Shown: piece by piece, positions 34,665 to 43,800 of the stretch | Numbering within the stretch: position 1 is the stretch's first letter | Layout: each line of letters begins with the position of its first letter | From: a virus | Reading direction: 5' to 3' (one strand) | IMG/VR virus record: IMGVR_UViG_3300042475_004124 | Location: 46,102 to 110,101 of that record | Length of the DNA: 64,000 nt | Translations under genes and position numbers: made by a program | Notes under the pieces: model-generated | Seen by the model: only the letters and a program-made list of their open reading frames with translations | Told to the model about the DNA's origin: nothing | Databases searched by the model: none

Positions 34665-37553
34665 ATGACAATACAAACAACTGTGGAAGAGAACGTACAG
34701 AAGTACGGCTCTATGGCCGTGGCCAGAGCCTTGCAATACAGTCAGACAATCGAGCACTCCTTTCAAGAGATGCTCATGAGTAGAAGCAGGATCTGCCTGA
34801 ACGTAAATGGAATCAGCTCTCCTATTCAGCTGCTGCCTGGCATTCACCTCAAGTCTGTGTTCAATACTACTGCTCCTCAGGGCAAGACAAATGCGCATTT
34901 GCTGCCAACTCCTGAGCTGGGTCCTGCTCCTTGCAGAATAATGCTGGTAGGTTGCTGGCCAAACTCTCGTGAGAACGACAACTCTCGGCTGTACTGCGGA
35001 GAGTGGGTTTCCGAATTCGAGGATCTGGTCGCTAAGACAGGATTTCCAGTATCTGCTTGCTACTACACCACTTACGTCAAACACTATGTGGACGGCAAAA
35101 AGACGGCGATCCCAAAAGATCTGGTCGAGGACTACTCCGCTGCGTTCAAGAAGGAGCTTGAGCTGGCCAAGCCAGAACTTGTAATCCTGCTGGGTGCAAA
35201 AGTGCTGAAGGCCGTCCTGGGCGCTAGAGCTACGGTTGAGAAGTACAAGAACCGTACGATGTCGGCAGAGGAAAGTCCGTTGGGCATAAAGACGGCCATC
35301 ATGACTGACTTCTCCGCCATTATCCACATGCCTGAAGTACGTGCAGCAATAGCCCTGGACATGACTCGGATAGCCAACGAACTGGCTAGCGGACAGGTAA
35401 CCGTAAAGGACGACACTCATATCTCCTACACCTGCGTGTACTCGCTGGACCAGTTGCAGCAACACCTGCAGACAATTGAGCAGGAGTACTCAGGCTGGGT
35501 TTCCGTGGACTGCGAATGGGGCGGCGGAAACCACCTCAGCGGCGAACTGCGGTGCATTCAGTTCAGCTGGGCTCCAGGCAAGGCGCTGGTAGCGGTATTC
35601 AATCACGCCAACATGCAGCCCAGTCCTCTTGGCCAGAACAAGCAGCAGGCCTGGAGTCTGATAAAGCAATTTGTGGAAAACGGCAAGACAAAGCTAATAG
35701 GCCACTTCATACGAGCCGACTTGCCGTGGCTTCAGCACAACGGAGTAAACGTCACCCTACCTGCACTCACAGGCTGGGATACTGCCTTGGCTGGGCACTT
35801 GCTGGACGAGAACTGGGCACAGGGTCTGGAGGTATACACAGCCAGGCACACTCAGATGGGCAGGTATGAACTTGCCTTGAATGCCTGGATCAAGGAAAGC
35901 AAGTACGACGTCGACGAGCACGGCTACGGAGGAATTCCGGACGACGTGCTGTTTCCGTATGCTGCTCAGGACGCAGATGCCACTTTCCGCATATTCCTGA
36001 TTCAATATGCAGAAATGATGCGCCATGAGAACGAGAGAGTGCGGACGCTGTTCGAGACCGTGGTCATGCCTGCCACTCTGCCGATTCTTGAGATCGAGAC
36101 TACTGGCATGAACGTTGACAGAGACCGGTTGGAGCTGCTTTCTCACAAGTACACTGCTAAGCGCACTGAACTTACGGAAAAGCTCCGAGGTCTGCTCAAC
36201 TGGCCGGATTTCAATCCCGATTCTCCGGTGCAGAAGGCAGCGGCTTTGTTCGGCTGGGTAAAGCAAGGCAGCAAGCCCAGCTTTCCACCAACTGCCACTC
36301 TATGTAGGTTTGAGCCCATCAAGGCTACAAATGACGCAAAGTGGTCCAAGCTTCTGGAAAAGCCGGAAAAACTGGCGTCGTATACTCCGTCTACAGATCG
36401 TTCTGTTCTTACCAGCTTGCTGCTAATTCATAAAGATAACGAGCTGGTTAACACCATGCTGCTGTACACTGCGGTAGCTCAGACCGTGAAGACATTCACG
36501 GGAGAGTTCGTGGAGCTGCCCGATGGCGGTCACTCGGTGGATGGCGGTATTCTGCCTAAGCTGTGGTGTGATGGCCGAGTCCATACTCGCATTAGGCAGA
36601 CCGTCGAGACTGGGCGTTACGGACACTCGGATCCCAACATGGCTCAGCTGCCAAAGACCGCGGAGGACCTTGTTAGCAAGGCCTTCAAGGACAAGCAGCA
36701 GCAGATACCTTCAATCCGTTCCTGCTTCAGAGCGGATCCTGGTTGGGCCTTGCTGGATTGCGACTGGGTGCAGGCCGAGCTTTTCGTCATGGCGTGGCTC
36801 TCCGGAGACACCAACATGCAGCAGAAGCTTAGCGATCCCGGATCGGACTTCCACTCCGAGGTCGCCATAGAAATGTTCCGCCTGGATAAGCCACCGGCGG
36901 ACTATGCCAAAGGCAAGAAAGATTGGCTGAAGGAAACCGGAAACACAAAGTACAGAACCATTGCGAAAACTATCACCTTCGGAATTGCGTACGGTCGTGG
37001 CGGAGCGGCCATCAAAGAAGCGGTATATATGGAAGGAGTCAACATTACGCTGGAAGAAGCTCAAGAGGCTGTGGACAAGTTTAAAGCGACTTTTCCTCAG
37101 CTTGCACATTGGCTGATTTCGCAGCAGGAAAAGGTCGGCAGCCAGGGATATGTCGAAAACGGATTCGGCCGACGTCGTCGGTTCGAGCATACCGAGGACA
37201 ACGAGCTGCTGGCTCATCAGAAGCGTCAGGCGATGAATGCACCGATTCAGGGCACGGTAGGCGACTTAATGTCGTTGGCCCTGGTAAACCTATACATGAT
37301 CCGTGAGGCCGAGCGTCCTCACCTTCAGTACAGGGTTCTCATGAGCGTGCACGATCAGGTTATCGTCAGCTGCCCCGTAGAGCAGATTGAGGAGACCATG
37401 GAGGTCATGAGAATGGCAATGTGCGAAAGATGCAGGATTCCGAACAATGACTTGGTACTTGGCATTGATCCGGAGGTCTGCATTCGTTGGAGCGAACCCT
37501 TGACAGACGAGGACGTCGCTACCTATCCTGTTCTAGGCAAGTACAAGAAGTGA
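34665..37553 (+). CDS. UDG-like / PolA-type DNA polymerase fusion
   Basis: 962 residues. The ATG at 34665, right after the clpS-like stop, is used; a longer frame through clpS is not supported. Residues about 75-240 resemble family 4 uracil-DNA glycosylases (RIMLVGCWPN, then LVILLGAKVL), with the catalytic GExPG phrase replaced by GCWPN. A 3'-5' exonuclease domain starts with D282-x-E284. Polymerase motif A is D698-C-D700 in LLDCDWVQAEL, motif B is KTITFGIAYGRG, and motif C is H896-D897. SPO1-group phages have a similar UDG-polymerase fusion. It is the replicative polymerase. Confidence 0.9.
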   Translation: MTIQTTVEENVQKYGSMAVARALQYSQTIEHSFQEMLMSRSRICLNVNGISSPIQLLPGIHLKSVFNTTAPQGKTNAHLLPTPELGPAPCRIMLVGCWPNSRENDNSRLYCGEWVSEFEDLVAKTGFPVSACYYTTYVKHYVDGKKTAIPKDLVEDYSAAFKKELELAKPELVILLGAKVLKAVLGARATVEKYKNRTMSAEESPLGIKTAIMTDFSAIIHMPEVRAAIALDMTRIANELASGQVTVKDDTHISYTCVYSLDQLQQHLQTIEQEYSGWVSVDCEWGGGNHLSGELRCIQFSWAPGKALVAVFNHANMQPSPLGQNKQQAWSLIKQFVENGKTKLIGHFIRADLPWLQHNGVNVTLPALTGWDTALAGHLLDENWAQGLEVYTARHTQMGRYELALNAWIKESKYDVDEHGYGGIPDDVLFPYAAQDADATFRIFLIQYAEMMRHENERVRTLFETVVMPATLPILEIETTGMNVDRDRLELLSHKYTAKRTELTEKLRGLLNWPDFNPDSPVQKAAALFGWVKQGSKPSFPPTATLCRFEPIKATNDAKWSKLLEKPEKLASYTPSTDRSVLTSLLLIHKDNELVNTMLLYTAVAQTVKTFTGEFVELPDGGHSVDGGILPKLWCDGRVHTRIRQTVETGRYGHSDPNMAQLPKTAEDLVSKAFKDKQQQIPSIRSCFRADPGWALLDCDWVQAELFVMAWLSGDTNMQQKLSDPGSDFHSEVAIEMFRLDKPPADYAKGKKDWLKETGNTKYRTIAKTITFGIAYGRGGAAIKEAVYMEGVNITLEEAQEAVDKFKATFPQLAHWLISQQEKVGSQGYVENGFGRRRRFEHTEDNELLAHQKRQAMNAPIQGTVGDLMSLALVNLYMIREAERPHLQYRVLMSVHDQVIVSCPVEQIEETMEVMRMAMCERCRIPNNDLVLGIDPEVCIRWSEPLTDEDVATYPVLGKYKK

Positions 37554-37596
37554 TCTGCAAACTCTTTATTCACAAACCCTAAGGAAAAACACACAA

Positions 37597-39024
37597 ATGG
37601 CTTTCGACTTCAACAAGGCTGTCCATCAGGACAGCAAGACCGGCACTGGCTCTCGCAGCTCAGACTATCAGAAGATGTTCACCGACGATGCTCCAAGCCT
37701 GGGCTACGTGTCCAGCAAGGCGCCGTGCGAGTTCATCATCGTTCCTCCCCACCCCACCTATGGAGCCAGCACCGCTATGACCTCGGGCGGCTTCCGTCAG
37801 GATCAGCTGCGTGGAGTGGTCCCGACTCTCGGCCAGTACGGCATCGACTGGGTCATGGTCTACCGCAAGGTCGGCAATGATCCGGATATGCGCAAGCGCA
37901 AGGACATCCTGGCCATCAACATGGTCGAGGGTCCTGATGGCATGACCGTGCAGACCGAGCGTGACTGGGGCAATGGCTACAAGAGCCCTATGTACAAGCT
38001 CCGCGAGTACCTCTGGAAGGCCGGCGGCGGTCACAAGTACGACAAGTCGGCTCGTCGTTCGATTCCGACCATCAATGTCGACACCAGCACGGCAAAGTAT
38101 CGTCGTGCTCTGGAACTCGTCCCGGTGGATTCAAATGATTTGAATGCTCCACTTGGTCGTGCTGCTCGTACGCTGTTCCTGCAGGGCTTCGTCATCAGCA
38201 ATGCTGGCATCAACTACACGCAGGACGAGGACGGCCAGCCCTGCTGGCCACGCCACAAGATCCTGATGATCAATCAGGTCTCGGCAATCAAGTCTCGTGA
38301 GGATGCCCGTATCAAGGAAGGCTTCTACGACGCATGGTTTGAGCGAGTCGACGGAATGCCTATGGATCCTGAGACCGTTGTCGACACCTACGGCGACATC
38401 TCTCAGAGCCTGGAGGCTCAGATGGCTTGGGAGGCTGGATTCAAGCACGGAGACTTTGCGTCTGTGCAGAAGCTGGTCACCTTCAGCAGCTATGCCTCCG
38501 GTCCTGCCGGCATCGCCACCTACAGCTGCTCGGTGCAGAACTTGGCGGATCGTTTCGGCCCGGCGTATTCGCTGCCCGATGAGGTCCTTTCCAAGGTCCG
38601 TCCGTTCAGCGACTACATCCTGGAGAACAACGAGAAGCTGCAGATTCAGTGGCTGCTTGAGCTGTTCCCCGGTGATGAGTGGGCGATGATCGAAGCCGGA
38701 ATCATCTCTGATGGCAGCAACCGAGTGGCTATGAACGGATTTGCAGCTCCTGCTGCAGCTCCGGCACCTGCTGCAGCTCCGGCGCCGGTTCCAGTGCCTG
38801 CTCCTGCTAGAGCCCCGATTGCTGCTCCAGCAGTATCCGCTCGCCCTGTGGCTGCTCCAGCCGCACAGCGTCCCGGATTGGCAACGCCGACTCCAGTTGT
38901 TCCAGTTTCAGCTACTCCCAGCCCTGCAACTCCCAGCATTCCGGCACCTGGCGGAACCAACCTCTCCGCGCAGATGAAGGCCATGATGGACAAGCTTCAG
39001 GGAAGCGTCAATAAGAACGGCTGA
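37597..39024 (+). CDS. Probable replication protein, ssDNA-binding candidate
   Basis: 475 residues with ATG after AAGGAAAAAC. A globular domain (about residues 1-385) with many aromatic and basic residues is followed by a Pro/Ala-rich linker (about 385-450) and a short helical end. Being between the polymerase and the UvsX-type recombinase, where T4-like phages encode or recruit gp32, makes a single-strand binding protein likely. No OB-fold motif can be seen by eye, so this is inference. GCTGTCC/GGACAGC forms a hairpin within the first 40 bases of coding (37618-37635). Confidence 0.5.
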   Translation: MAFDFNKAVHQDSKTGTGSRSSDYQKMFTDDAPSLGYVSSKAPCEFIIVPPHPTYGASTAMTSGGFRQDQLRGVVPTLGQYGIDWVMVYRKVGNDPDMRKRKDILAINMVEGPDGMTVQTERDWGNGYKSPMYKLREYLWKAGGGHKYDKSARRSIPTINVDTSTAKYRRALELVPVDSNDLNAPLGRAARTLFLQGFVISNAGINYTQDEDGQPCWPRHKILMINQVSAIKSREDARIKEGFYDAWFERVDGMPMDPETVVDTYGDISQSLEAQMAWEAGFKHGDFASVQKLVTFSSYASGPAGIATYSCSVQNLADRFGPAYSLPDEVLSKVRPFSDYILENNEKLQIQWLLELFPGDEWAMIEAGIISDGSNRVAMNGFAAPAAAPAPAAAPAPVPVPAPARAPIAAPAVSARPVAAPAAQRPGLATPTPVVPVSATPSPATPSIPAPGGTNLSAQMKAMMDKLQGSVNKNG

Positions 39025-39042
39025 AGAAAGGAATAAAACTCA

Positions 39043-40284
39043 ATGGCAAAAAAGAAGAAAGACGAAGAAAAGGAAAACCCCTCAAACCTCGATCCTGGGA
39101 TCGAGGCTTTGATGGCCCATGCTAAGAAAGCCGGTAACGACCAGGTCTGCCTTGCGGCAGACCTGGCCGACCGGGTATGGGGCATTCCTTGCGATCACCT
39201 CTCCTATCGCTGGCTTTGCGACAATACCTGCTATCAAATGAGCAGAATTATCGGCGTGGCCGGAATGAAGGAGAGCTGTAAGTCTGCATTTGCGATGACC
39301 TTGGCCAAGGTGTGGATGGACTTAGGTGGCATGTGCATCTATGTCGACACCGAAAACAAGAAGAGTCCTGCTCTCTACAAAGCCGTCGTCGGGGCTGCCA
39401 ACACTCTACGTACCTTGGAGTACGTAGCGTTCAGCACCGAGCAATGGCAGGAGCAGGTTCTGGACGCTCTTCGTTTCTCGTCCACAGAGGCATCTCTGCA
39501 GGACAGGCCAGTGATGTTCGTTATTGACTCACTGGGCGGTGTTGACACCAAGGAGACCGATGCCCGCATTGAAAAGGAAGGCGGCATCAATCCTCGCAAT
39601 ACCGGCGGCATGATCAAGTGCAAGTCTCACAACGAGTTTTTCCGGCACGTGAACAAGCACCTGTACATGCAGCCATACGCCTTGGTCTACATCAATCACT
39701 TGTCGGACGACCCCAATAGCCCTATTCAAGGTGCTAAGCGGAAGCCCGGAGGTACTGGTCAAGACTACCATGCAGTACTTGACCTTTGGTTCTCGGTCGT
39801 AAAGGGTACTCCTGTCTACAAGGCGACTCGTGGCTTTACGGAAAAAATCCTCAAGATCACCGTAAACAAGAATTCCATGGGTGCCAGCAAGCGTAACATC
39901 GAGATTCCTTATCGCTGGAAGGGCGATGAGGAGACCAATCAGATTGGCGAATGCTGGTTTGACTGGGATGCCGCTACGGCCATGCTGCTTACGGACGATA
40001 GTCCGACTGGCGTAAAGAGTCGATTGAAGGACATCGTCAACGTGACCGTAAACAGCAACAAGTACAGCTGCAAGGAGCTGGGTTTGGTTGCCGTTACGGA
40101 CTCAGAGATGGGTGCTGCGATTCGACGCAACGTGGAAATGCGAGAAAGACTTTCCGATGCCTTGGGCATCAATCGCATGAAGGTTTACCCAATGCTTCAA
40201 ATCGAGGACAAGTCTGTGTACGAGGAGACTAGGTACTCCAAGGCACAGGCTCCCAAGGAAGCAGATATCTCCGAACAGGAGTAA
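39043..40284 (+). CDS. UvsX-type RecA recombinase
   Basis: 413 residues, ATG with AAGGAATAAAAC upstream. Walker A is GMKESCKS at residues 74-81; as in T4 UvsX (GPSKSFKS) the second glycine is replaced. Walker B is VMFVIDSLGG, and a DNA-loop region with GGTGQDYHAVLDLW lies near residue 236. It forms filaments on single-stranded DNA and drives strand exchange. It follows the putative ssDNA-binding gene. Two hairpins (39087-39106 and 39141-39166) lie in the first 125 bases of the gene. Confidence 0.85.
   Translation: MAKKKKDEEKENPSNLDPGIEALMAHAKKAGNDQVCLAADLADRVWGIPCDHLSYRWLCDNTCYQMSRIIGVAGMKESCKSAFAMTLAKVWMDLGGMCIYVDTENKKSPALYKAVVGAANTLRTLEYVAFSTEQWQEQVLDALRFSSTEASLQDRPVMFVIDSLGGVDTKETDARIEKEGGINPRNTGGMIKCKSHNEFFRHVNKHLYMQPYALVYINHLSDDPNSPIQGAKRKPGGTGQDYHAVLDLWFSVVKGTPVYKATRGFTEKILKITVNKNSMGASKRNIEIPYRWKGDEETNQIGECWFDWDAATAMLLTDDSPTGVKSRLKDIVNVTVNSNKYSCKELGLVAVTDSEMGAAIRRNVEMRERLSDALGINRMKVYPMLQIEDKSVYEETRYSKAQAPKEADISEQE
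39141..39166 (+). repeat. 11-bp perfect hairpin inside the recombinase gene
   Basis: CCAGGTCTGCC (39141-39151) pairs with GGCAGACCTGG (39156-39166) over a TTGC loop. A second hairpin, CCTCGATC/GATCGAGG with CTGG loop (39087-39106), lies just upstream. Both should fold in the mRNA leader end of the coding region. Confidence 0.7.
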
Positions 40285-40286
40285 CG

Positions 40287-40805
40287 ATGAAGGAAAACGA
40301 GAAACCCGATTTCTTCGATACGTTTGAAGAATACAAGCAAAAGCGTGAAACAGGACGACAGGTGGTCTATGAAAATAAGATCTGCCGAAAGCTGATCACG
40401 CGGCTGTTTGAAAAGGGTAGCTCGGAGCGAGAGTACTGGACCACTCGGCTGGAGGCGAGCAGTGAGCCTCTGGCCGAGGTCCAGGATCTTATGAGCCCGT
40501 TCTGCCTTACTACGCATAGGTTGCAGAGCTGGAGCATCAACGAACTACTCGGACCTCCGACTAAGATGGCGCAACTACCTCTTTGGCAAGAATTTGCAGC
40601 AAAAGTAGAGCAATGCGACCCTAAGCAAATTCCTGCAATGGCCTTTTACAATTCGGTGATAGGGCAGGATATGATCATTCATACCGGCCTCAATACCAAA
40701 ATGCCTAATGGCTATTTTCGTTTAATGAGAACTTCAACCTCAGGAGACGGTGGAGTAGTCATTGACACTCTGGACGGCTTCATGGAGTTAATCGCGGGAC
40801 ATTAA
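40287..40805 (+). CDS. Hypothetical protein downstream of recombinase
   Basis: 172 residues, ATG two bases after the recombinase stop. Charged helical N terminus (FDTFEEYKQKRETG) and a C-terminal alpha/beta part. No motif recognised. The tight coupling to the recombinase suggests a mediator or accessory role, which is inference only. Confidence 0.55.
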   Translation: MKENEKPDFFDTFEEYKQKRETGRQVVYENKICRKLITRLFEKGSSEREYWTTRLEASSEPLAEVQDLMSPFCLTTHRLQSWSINELLGPPTKMAQLPLWQEFAAKVEQCDPKQIPAMAFYNSVIGQDMIIHTGLNTKMPNGYFRLMRTSTSGDGGVVIDTLDGFMELIAGH

Positions 40806-41173
40806 TGCAATACACGACGCTGTTGGAAGATAAAACCGTCGAACGCCTAAAACAAGAATTACCAAGAGTCTATCCTGGTCTTTGGATGTTGGATCTAGAC
40901 CCTAATTGCGATAAATTGATTCTCGGCCCATATGATACTGTGGCTGATGCTCATGATAGTCGCGACTACATCTGGCACTATGGGGATAGATACGGGCGCT
41001 ATCTTTGGCTGCTCAGTACCAAGTCCGCAGAGATAATCAAAGGTAACATCCGAGATGCAGATTTTGTGGAGATATCCATAGACACCATGCCCTTGGAGGT
41101 AGTAGGATTCCGAATGAAGCTTAATGGAGTTTCAGACTGGATCAGGCCACCTACCAGAAAGATTAAAAAATGA
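40805..41173 (+). CDS. Hypothetical protein
   Basis: 122 residues, TAATG start and ATGA end overlap. Aromatic-rich (Tyr and Trp in DYIWHYGDRYGRYLWLL) with a basic C terminus. Small globular protein; no family recognised. Confidence 0.5.
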   Translation: MQYTTLLEDKTVERLKQELPRVYPGLWMLDLDPNCDKLILGPYDTVADAHDSRDYIWHYGDRYGRYLWLLSTKSAEIIKGNIRDADFVEISIDTMPLEVVGFRMKLNGVSDWIRPPTRKIKK

Positions 41174-41712
41174 ATGACAGCAAACCAGAACGAATTCCTC
41201 TAAGGGATTCTTTGGCATTTACGATAAAAGCAGCAATCACAGATGCATCTGCGTTTAGTCAGTACGTGCTCAAAGAATATGCCCCCAAGTGCCAAGGTCC
41301 TTTGGCAATAAGCAAAAGCCCTGCCAAACATACATTGGAAAACTGCCTTTACGATGAAATCTGCGGCTGGCTAGATACTCCTACCATTACCGGAGTTTCT
41401 ATACTCAGCATCGAGGTAGGACCACCTGCATTTAAAAATCATATTCTAAACGAAGAGCCGAGAGTTAACTTTCGGGAATTCATCGATTTAGGGTATGATA
41501 TCTGCAAGCTTGAAACGTCTGCCAAAAAGAATTCAAATTTTGTATTGGTAGACAGGGAGAGACTAGAGCAGCTTAAACAAAGAGCAAAGTGGCTGCTAGA
41601 GCATGCAGATAAGGTTGAGTTCCATGAGTCCAAGCCCCAGAAAACGTCCAGACAAGTGGGTAATAGCCTACGAGAAAGACGGCTTCCTGGTGGACTACCT
41701 ACGCCACCCTGA
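41170..41712 (+). CDS. Hypothetical protein overlapping the next gene by 89 bases
   Basis: 180 residues, ATGA start. The body (1-145) is globular; the last 30 residues, which overlap the next gene, are basic and low in complexity (SLRERRLPGG). No known motif. The long overlap is unusual for this genome and may mean the C terminus is dispensable or the next start is wrong. Confidence 0.5.
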   Translation: MNDSKPERIPLRDSLAFTIKAAITDASAFSQYVLKEYAPKCQGPLAISKSPAKHTLENCLYDEICGWLDTPTITGVSILSIEVGPPAFKNHILNEEPRVNFREFIDLGYDICKLETSAKKNSNFVLVDRERLEQLKQRAKWLLEHADKVEFHESKPQKTSRQVGNSLRERRLPGGLPTPP

Positions 41713-41839
41713 CTTCATCTTCGATAACATAGAACTAGCCTACGAGAGAAAGGCCGACGCTCAAGTATTGCTGAGCAAGGCCTTTGCTCATATAAAGCTA
41801 GTCAATGTTTTCGTCGCACCTTTAAGAGACTTCTCCTGA
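41624..41839 (+). CDS. Small hypothetical protein
   Basis: 71 residues with start at ATG 41624, with AAGG nine bases before it. Basic start (MSPSPRKRPDKW) then an alpha/beta core. It overlaps the previous gene by 89 bases and its stop overlaps the next start. Function unknown. Confidence 0.45.
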   Translation: MSPSPRKRPDKWVIAYEKDGFLVDYLRHPDFIFDNIELAYERKADAQVLLSKAFAHIKLVNVFVAPLRDFS

Positions 41840-42411
41840 TGGCAAAATACGTAGCGTATATCCCAGGAATGGATTCATTCCTGATGGATGGCAACACTCC
41901 GTTCATAGACGAAGAAAAAGAAGTACGCAGAGTCATAGCCGACGAAACGGTACATCCCAAGCACTACGAGGCCAAGCCGGTAAGTTTCCTCAAGACCTGG
42001 GCCAAAAAGCAACAAGATAAAGAAGCAGAAGTCAAGCCTTTTAGGTTCTCTCCCCCGTCTCCAGAATTCCACTACACTCCAGCTGAAGGCCAGCATCGGT
42101 ATGCTTTAGTGGTTGGAGACGAGAACATTTCTAAAAGCGGACTTGCAGTAAAGCACTTTGAAACTCGGGAAGAAGGCGTTATATTTGCCAAGAGGTCAAT
42201 CGCCGGATTGACCAAGGAATTTCCCGCACTAGGGTACTACTTACTGGACACTGAAAATCATGTCTACACCGACGGAATCACAATCGGAAGTCACTGGAGA
42301 GCCGAAGATTACGTGCCTGGGAAAGGCAACGGGTCGACTGGCGGGCTACATATCGGGACGCCAGAAACTCCCGCCAGAAAACGAGGCAGAAAGCCTAGAG
42401 CCACAAACTGA
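41839..42411 (+). CDS. Hypothetical protein upstream of the dNTP diphosphohydrolase-like gene
   Basis: 190 residues, start overlapping the previous stop. Mixed charge, with a KRGRKPRATN AT-hook-like basic end. The last 152 bases overlap the next gene in another frame. The end at 42411 falls about where the conserved domain of the next gene begins, so a +1 frameshift fusion is conceivable. Function unknown. Confidence 0.5.
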   Translation: MAKYVAYIPGMDSFLMDGNTPFIDEEKEVRRVIADETVHPKHYEAKPVSFLKTWAKKQQDKEAEVKPFRFSPPSPEFHYTPAEGQHRYALVVGDENISKSGLAVKHFETREEGVIFAKRSIAGLTKEFPALGYYLLDTENHVYTDGITIGSHWRAEDYVPGKGNGSTGGLHIGTPETPARKRGRKPRATN

Positions 42412-42775
42412 CGAAGACCAATACGGGTTTAACTTCGCAAACGATAATCGCACCTTTGGATCCGGAGCCAAGCGCGATTCCGCAGCAGGAAAGCCTAGAC
42501 CGGATCTCCTATCTCCATTCGCTACCATGCGTCGTGGTAGAGTTATGGAACTAGGAGCCAGAAAGTACGGAGATCGGAACTGGGAAAAGGGCATGCCTCT
42601 GAGCGTGTTTGCAGCCTCGGCAAACAGGCACTTCATTCAGTTTATGATGGGTGCTACAGACGAGGATCATTTGGCACATTGCGCATTTAACCTTGATGCA
42701 ATTATGCACGGACAGGAGATGATTCGCCGTGGACTTTGGCCAGCCGAATACAACGATCTTCCTAAGTACGAATGA
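42260..42775 (+). CDS. dATP/dGTP diphosphohydrolase-like protein (DUF5664 type)
   Basis: 171 residues. Residues from about 68 carry the family's pattern: GSGAKRDSAAGKPRPDLLSP, then GARKYGDRNWEKG, an RH in ASANRHF, and DEDHLAHCAFN. This is the fold of MazG/DUF5664-type enzymes that hydrolyse purine dNTPs to monophosphates. No PurZ partner is seen, so a Z-genome is not indicated. The N-terminal 50 residues overlap the previous gene. It could clear host dNTPs or balance pools with ThyX and RNR. Confidence 0.65.
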   Translation: MSTPTESQSEVTGEPKITCLGKATGRLAGYISGRQKLPPENEAESLEPQTDEDQYGFNFANDNRTFGSGAKRDSAAGKPRPDLLSPFATMRRGRVMELGARKYGDRNWEKGMPLSVFAASANRHFIQFMMGATDEDHLAHCAFNLDAIMHGQEMIRRGLWPAEYNDLPKYE

Positions 42776-42785
42776 TGAAAGCGAA

Positions 42786-42926
42786 ATGGAAAAGCCCTTT
42801 AAAGACATAAATCTAGACGCCCTGGACTTCAAGCTAAGCCTAATTCCAATTGTCAATAAGGTCGACGACCAAGACTCCTTCCTTTCGGAAATTCCAGAAG
42901 AAGTATTTGAACCCAATGAAGAATGA
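42786..42926 (+). CDS. Small acidic protein, 46 residues
   Basis: ATG at 42786 chosen because it follows the previous stop by 10 bases with GAAAG upstream; longer frames enter the previous gene. The product is acidic and helical (DALDFKLSLIPIV). Its end overlaps the ThyX start by 11 bases. Function unknown. Confidence 0.4.
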   Translation: MEKPFKDINLDALDFKLSLIPIVNKVDDQDSFLSEIPEEVFEPNEE

Positions 42927-43800
42927 AATTTCTGTAGGGCCTGCTGGCTGGGTACGACTGGTAGACACCATGCCTGGAATGCAAAGCGGCACTTTAGATG
43001 TCGCTATAGTCCAAGCTGCCCGCACCTCCAATGGTGCAGGCAGCAAGGGCCCGGAGAGCGATCAATCCTTGATTCGCTATCTGATGCGACATAGGCATAC
43101 CTCACCGTTTGAAATGGTGGAGTTTAAGTTTCATCTTAAAATGCCTATCTTTGTGGCTAGGCAATGGATGAGACACAGAATGGCCAGCATTAATGAATAC
43201 AGTGCTCGGTATTCTGCAGTTCCTGATGCCTGCGCCATTCCCAAGGTCACAGACATTCGCACTCAATCCTACGTAAATAAGCAGGGCTCCGACCTGCTTG
43301 ACTTTCCTGGTAATGAGGCAAGTGCCTTTGTAGACGAGATGAAGCTGCTCTATAAGCAGGCTTATGGCGCCTATACCGAGGCTTTGAATGCAGGCGTGGC
43401 TAGAGAGCAAGCACGAATGATCTTGCCTCAAAACATGTACACTGAGTTCTACTGGAAGATAGACCTGCATAATCTTTTAAACTTTTTGAAGCTGCGAATG
43501 GATTCGCATGCTCAAAAAGAAATTCAAGACTTTGCAAAAGCCTGCCATAGCCTGATTGCTCCGCTGGTCCCTGTGACTATGCAGGCATTTGAAGATTATG
43601 TTTTAAATGCAGTGACTTTGTCCAAAGTGGACATAGCTTGTTTAAAAGAACTTTTAAACAACAGTGAGGCTTCGGAAAAATCCAACAAAGCCATAAGCCT
43701 CTTAAGCAAAACGGAAGCTGCAGAGTTTGAAGAAAAGCTTCGAGTGCTACAATCAGGATTAGTTAAGCGGTTCTTGTTAGCAAGAGAAAAACAACCATGA
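42916..43800 (+). CDS. thyX: Flavin-dependent thymidylate synthase ThyX
   Basis: 294 residues with start at ATG 42916, near the usual length. The ThyX signature RHRxxSxNExSxRY is present as RHRMASINEYSARY at residues 86-99, and an earlier RHTSPFEM segment matches the FAD-binding region. It makes dTMP from dUMP using folate and FAD, independent of host ThyA. It belongs to the nucleotide supply genes with the RNR at 47954. It overlaps the following gene by four bases. Confidence 0.93.
   Translation: MKNEISVGPAGWVRLVDTMPGMQSGTLDVAIVQAARTSNGAGSKGPESDQSLIRYLMRHRHTSPFEMVEFKFHLKMPIFVARQWMRHRMASINEYSARYSAVPDACAIPKVTDIRTQSYVNKQGSDLLDFPGNEASAFVDEMKLLYKQAYGAYTEALNAGVAREQARMILPQNMYTEFYWKIDLHNLLNFLKLRMDSHAQKEIQDFAKACHSLIAPLVPVTMQAFEDYVLNAVTLSKVDIACLKELLNNSEASEKSNKAISLLSKTEAAEFEEKLRVLQSGLVKRFLLAREKQP

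Noticed and set aside
34665-35465. 268-residue minus-strand frame
   Set aside because: It is antisense to the UDG-like polymerase region, which shows clear family features.
38741-38960. Tandem repeat array in the gene downstream of the polymerase
   Set aside because: It is a Pro/Ala-rich codon repeat of a protein linker, not a DNA repeat with separate function.
39253-39290. Missing second glycine in the recombinase Walker A as a possible defect
   Set aside because: T4 UvsX carries the same kind of replacement, so it fits the UvsX subgroup and is not evidence of inactivation.
42260-42775. Z-genome (diaminopurine) phage
   Set aside because: The dNTP diphosphohydrolase-like protein alone is not diagnostic; no PurZ or DatZ-type gene is seen and ThyX is common elsewhere.
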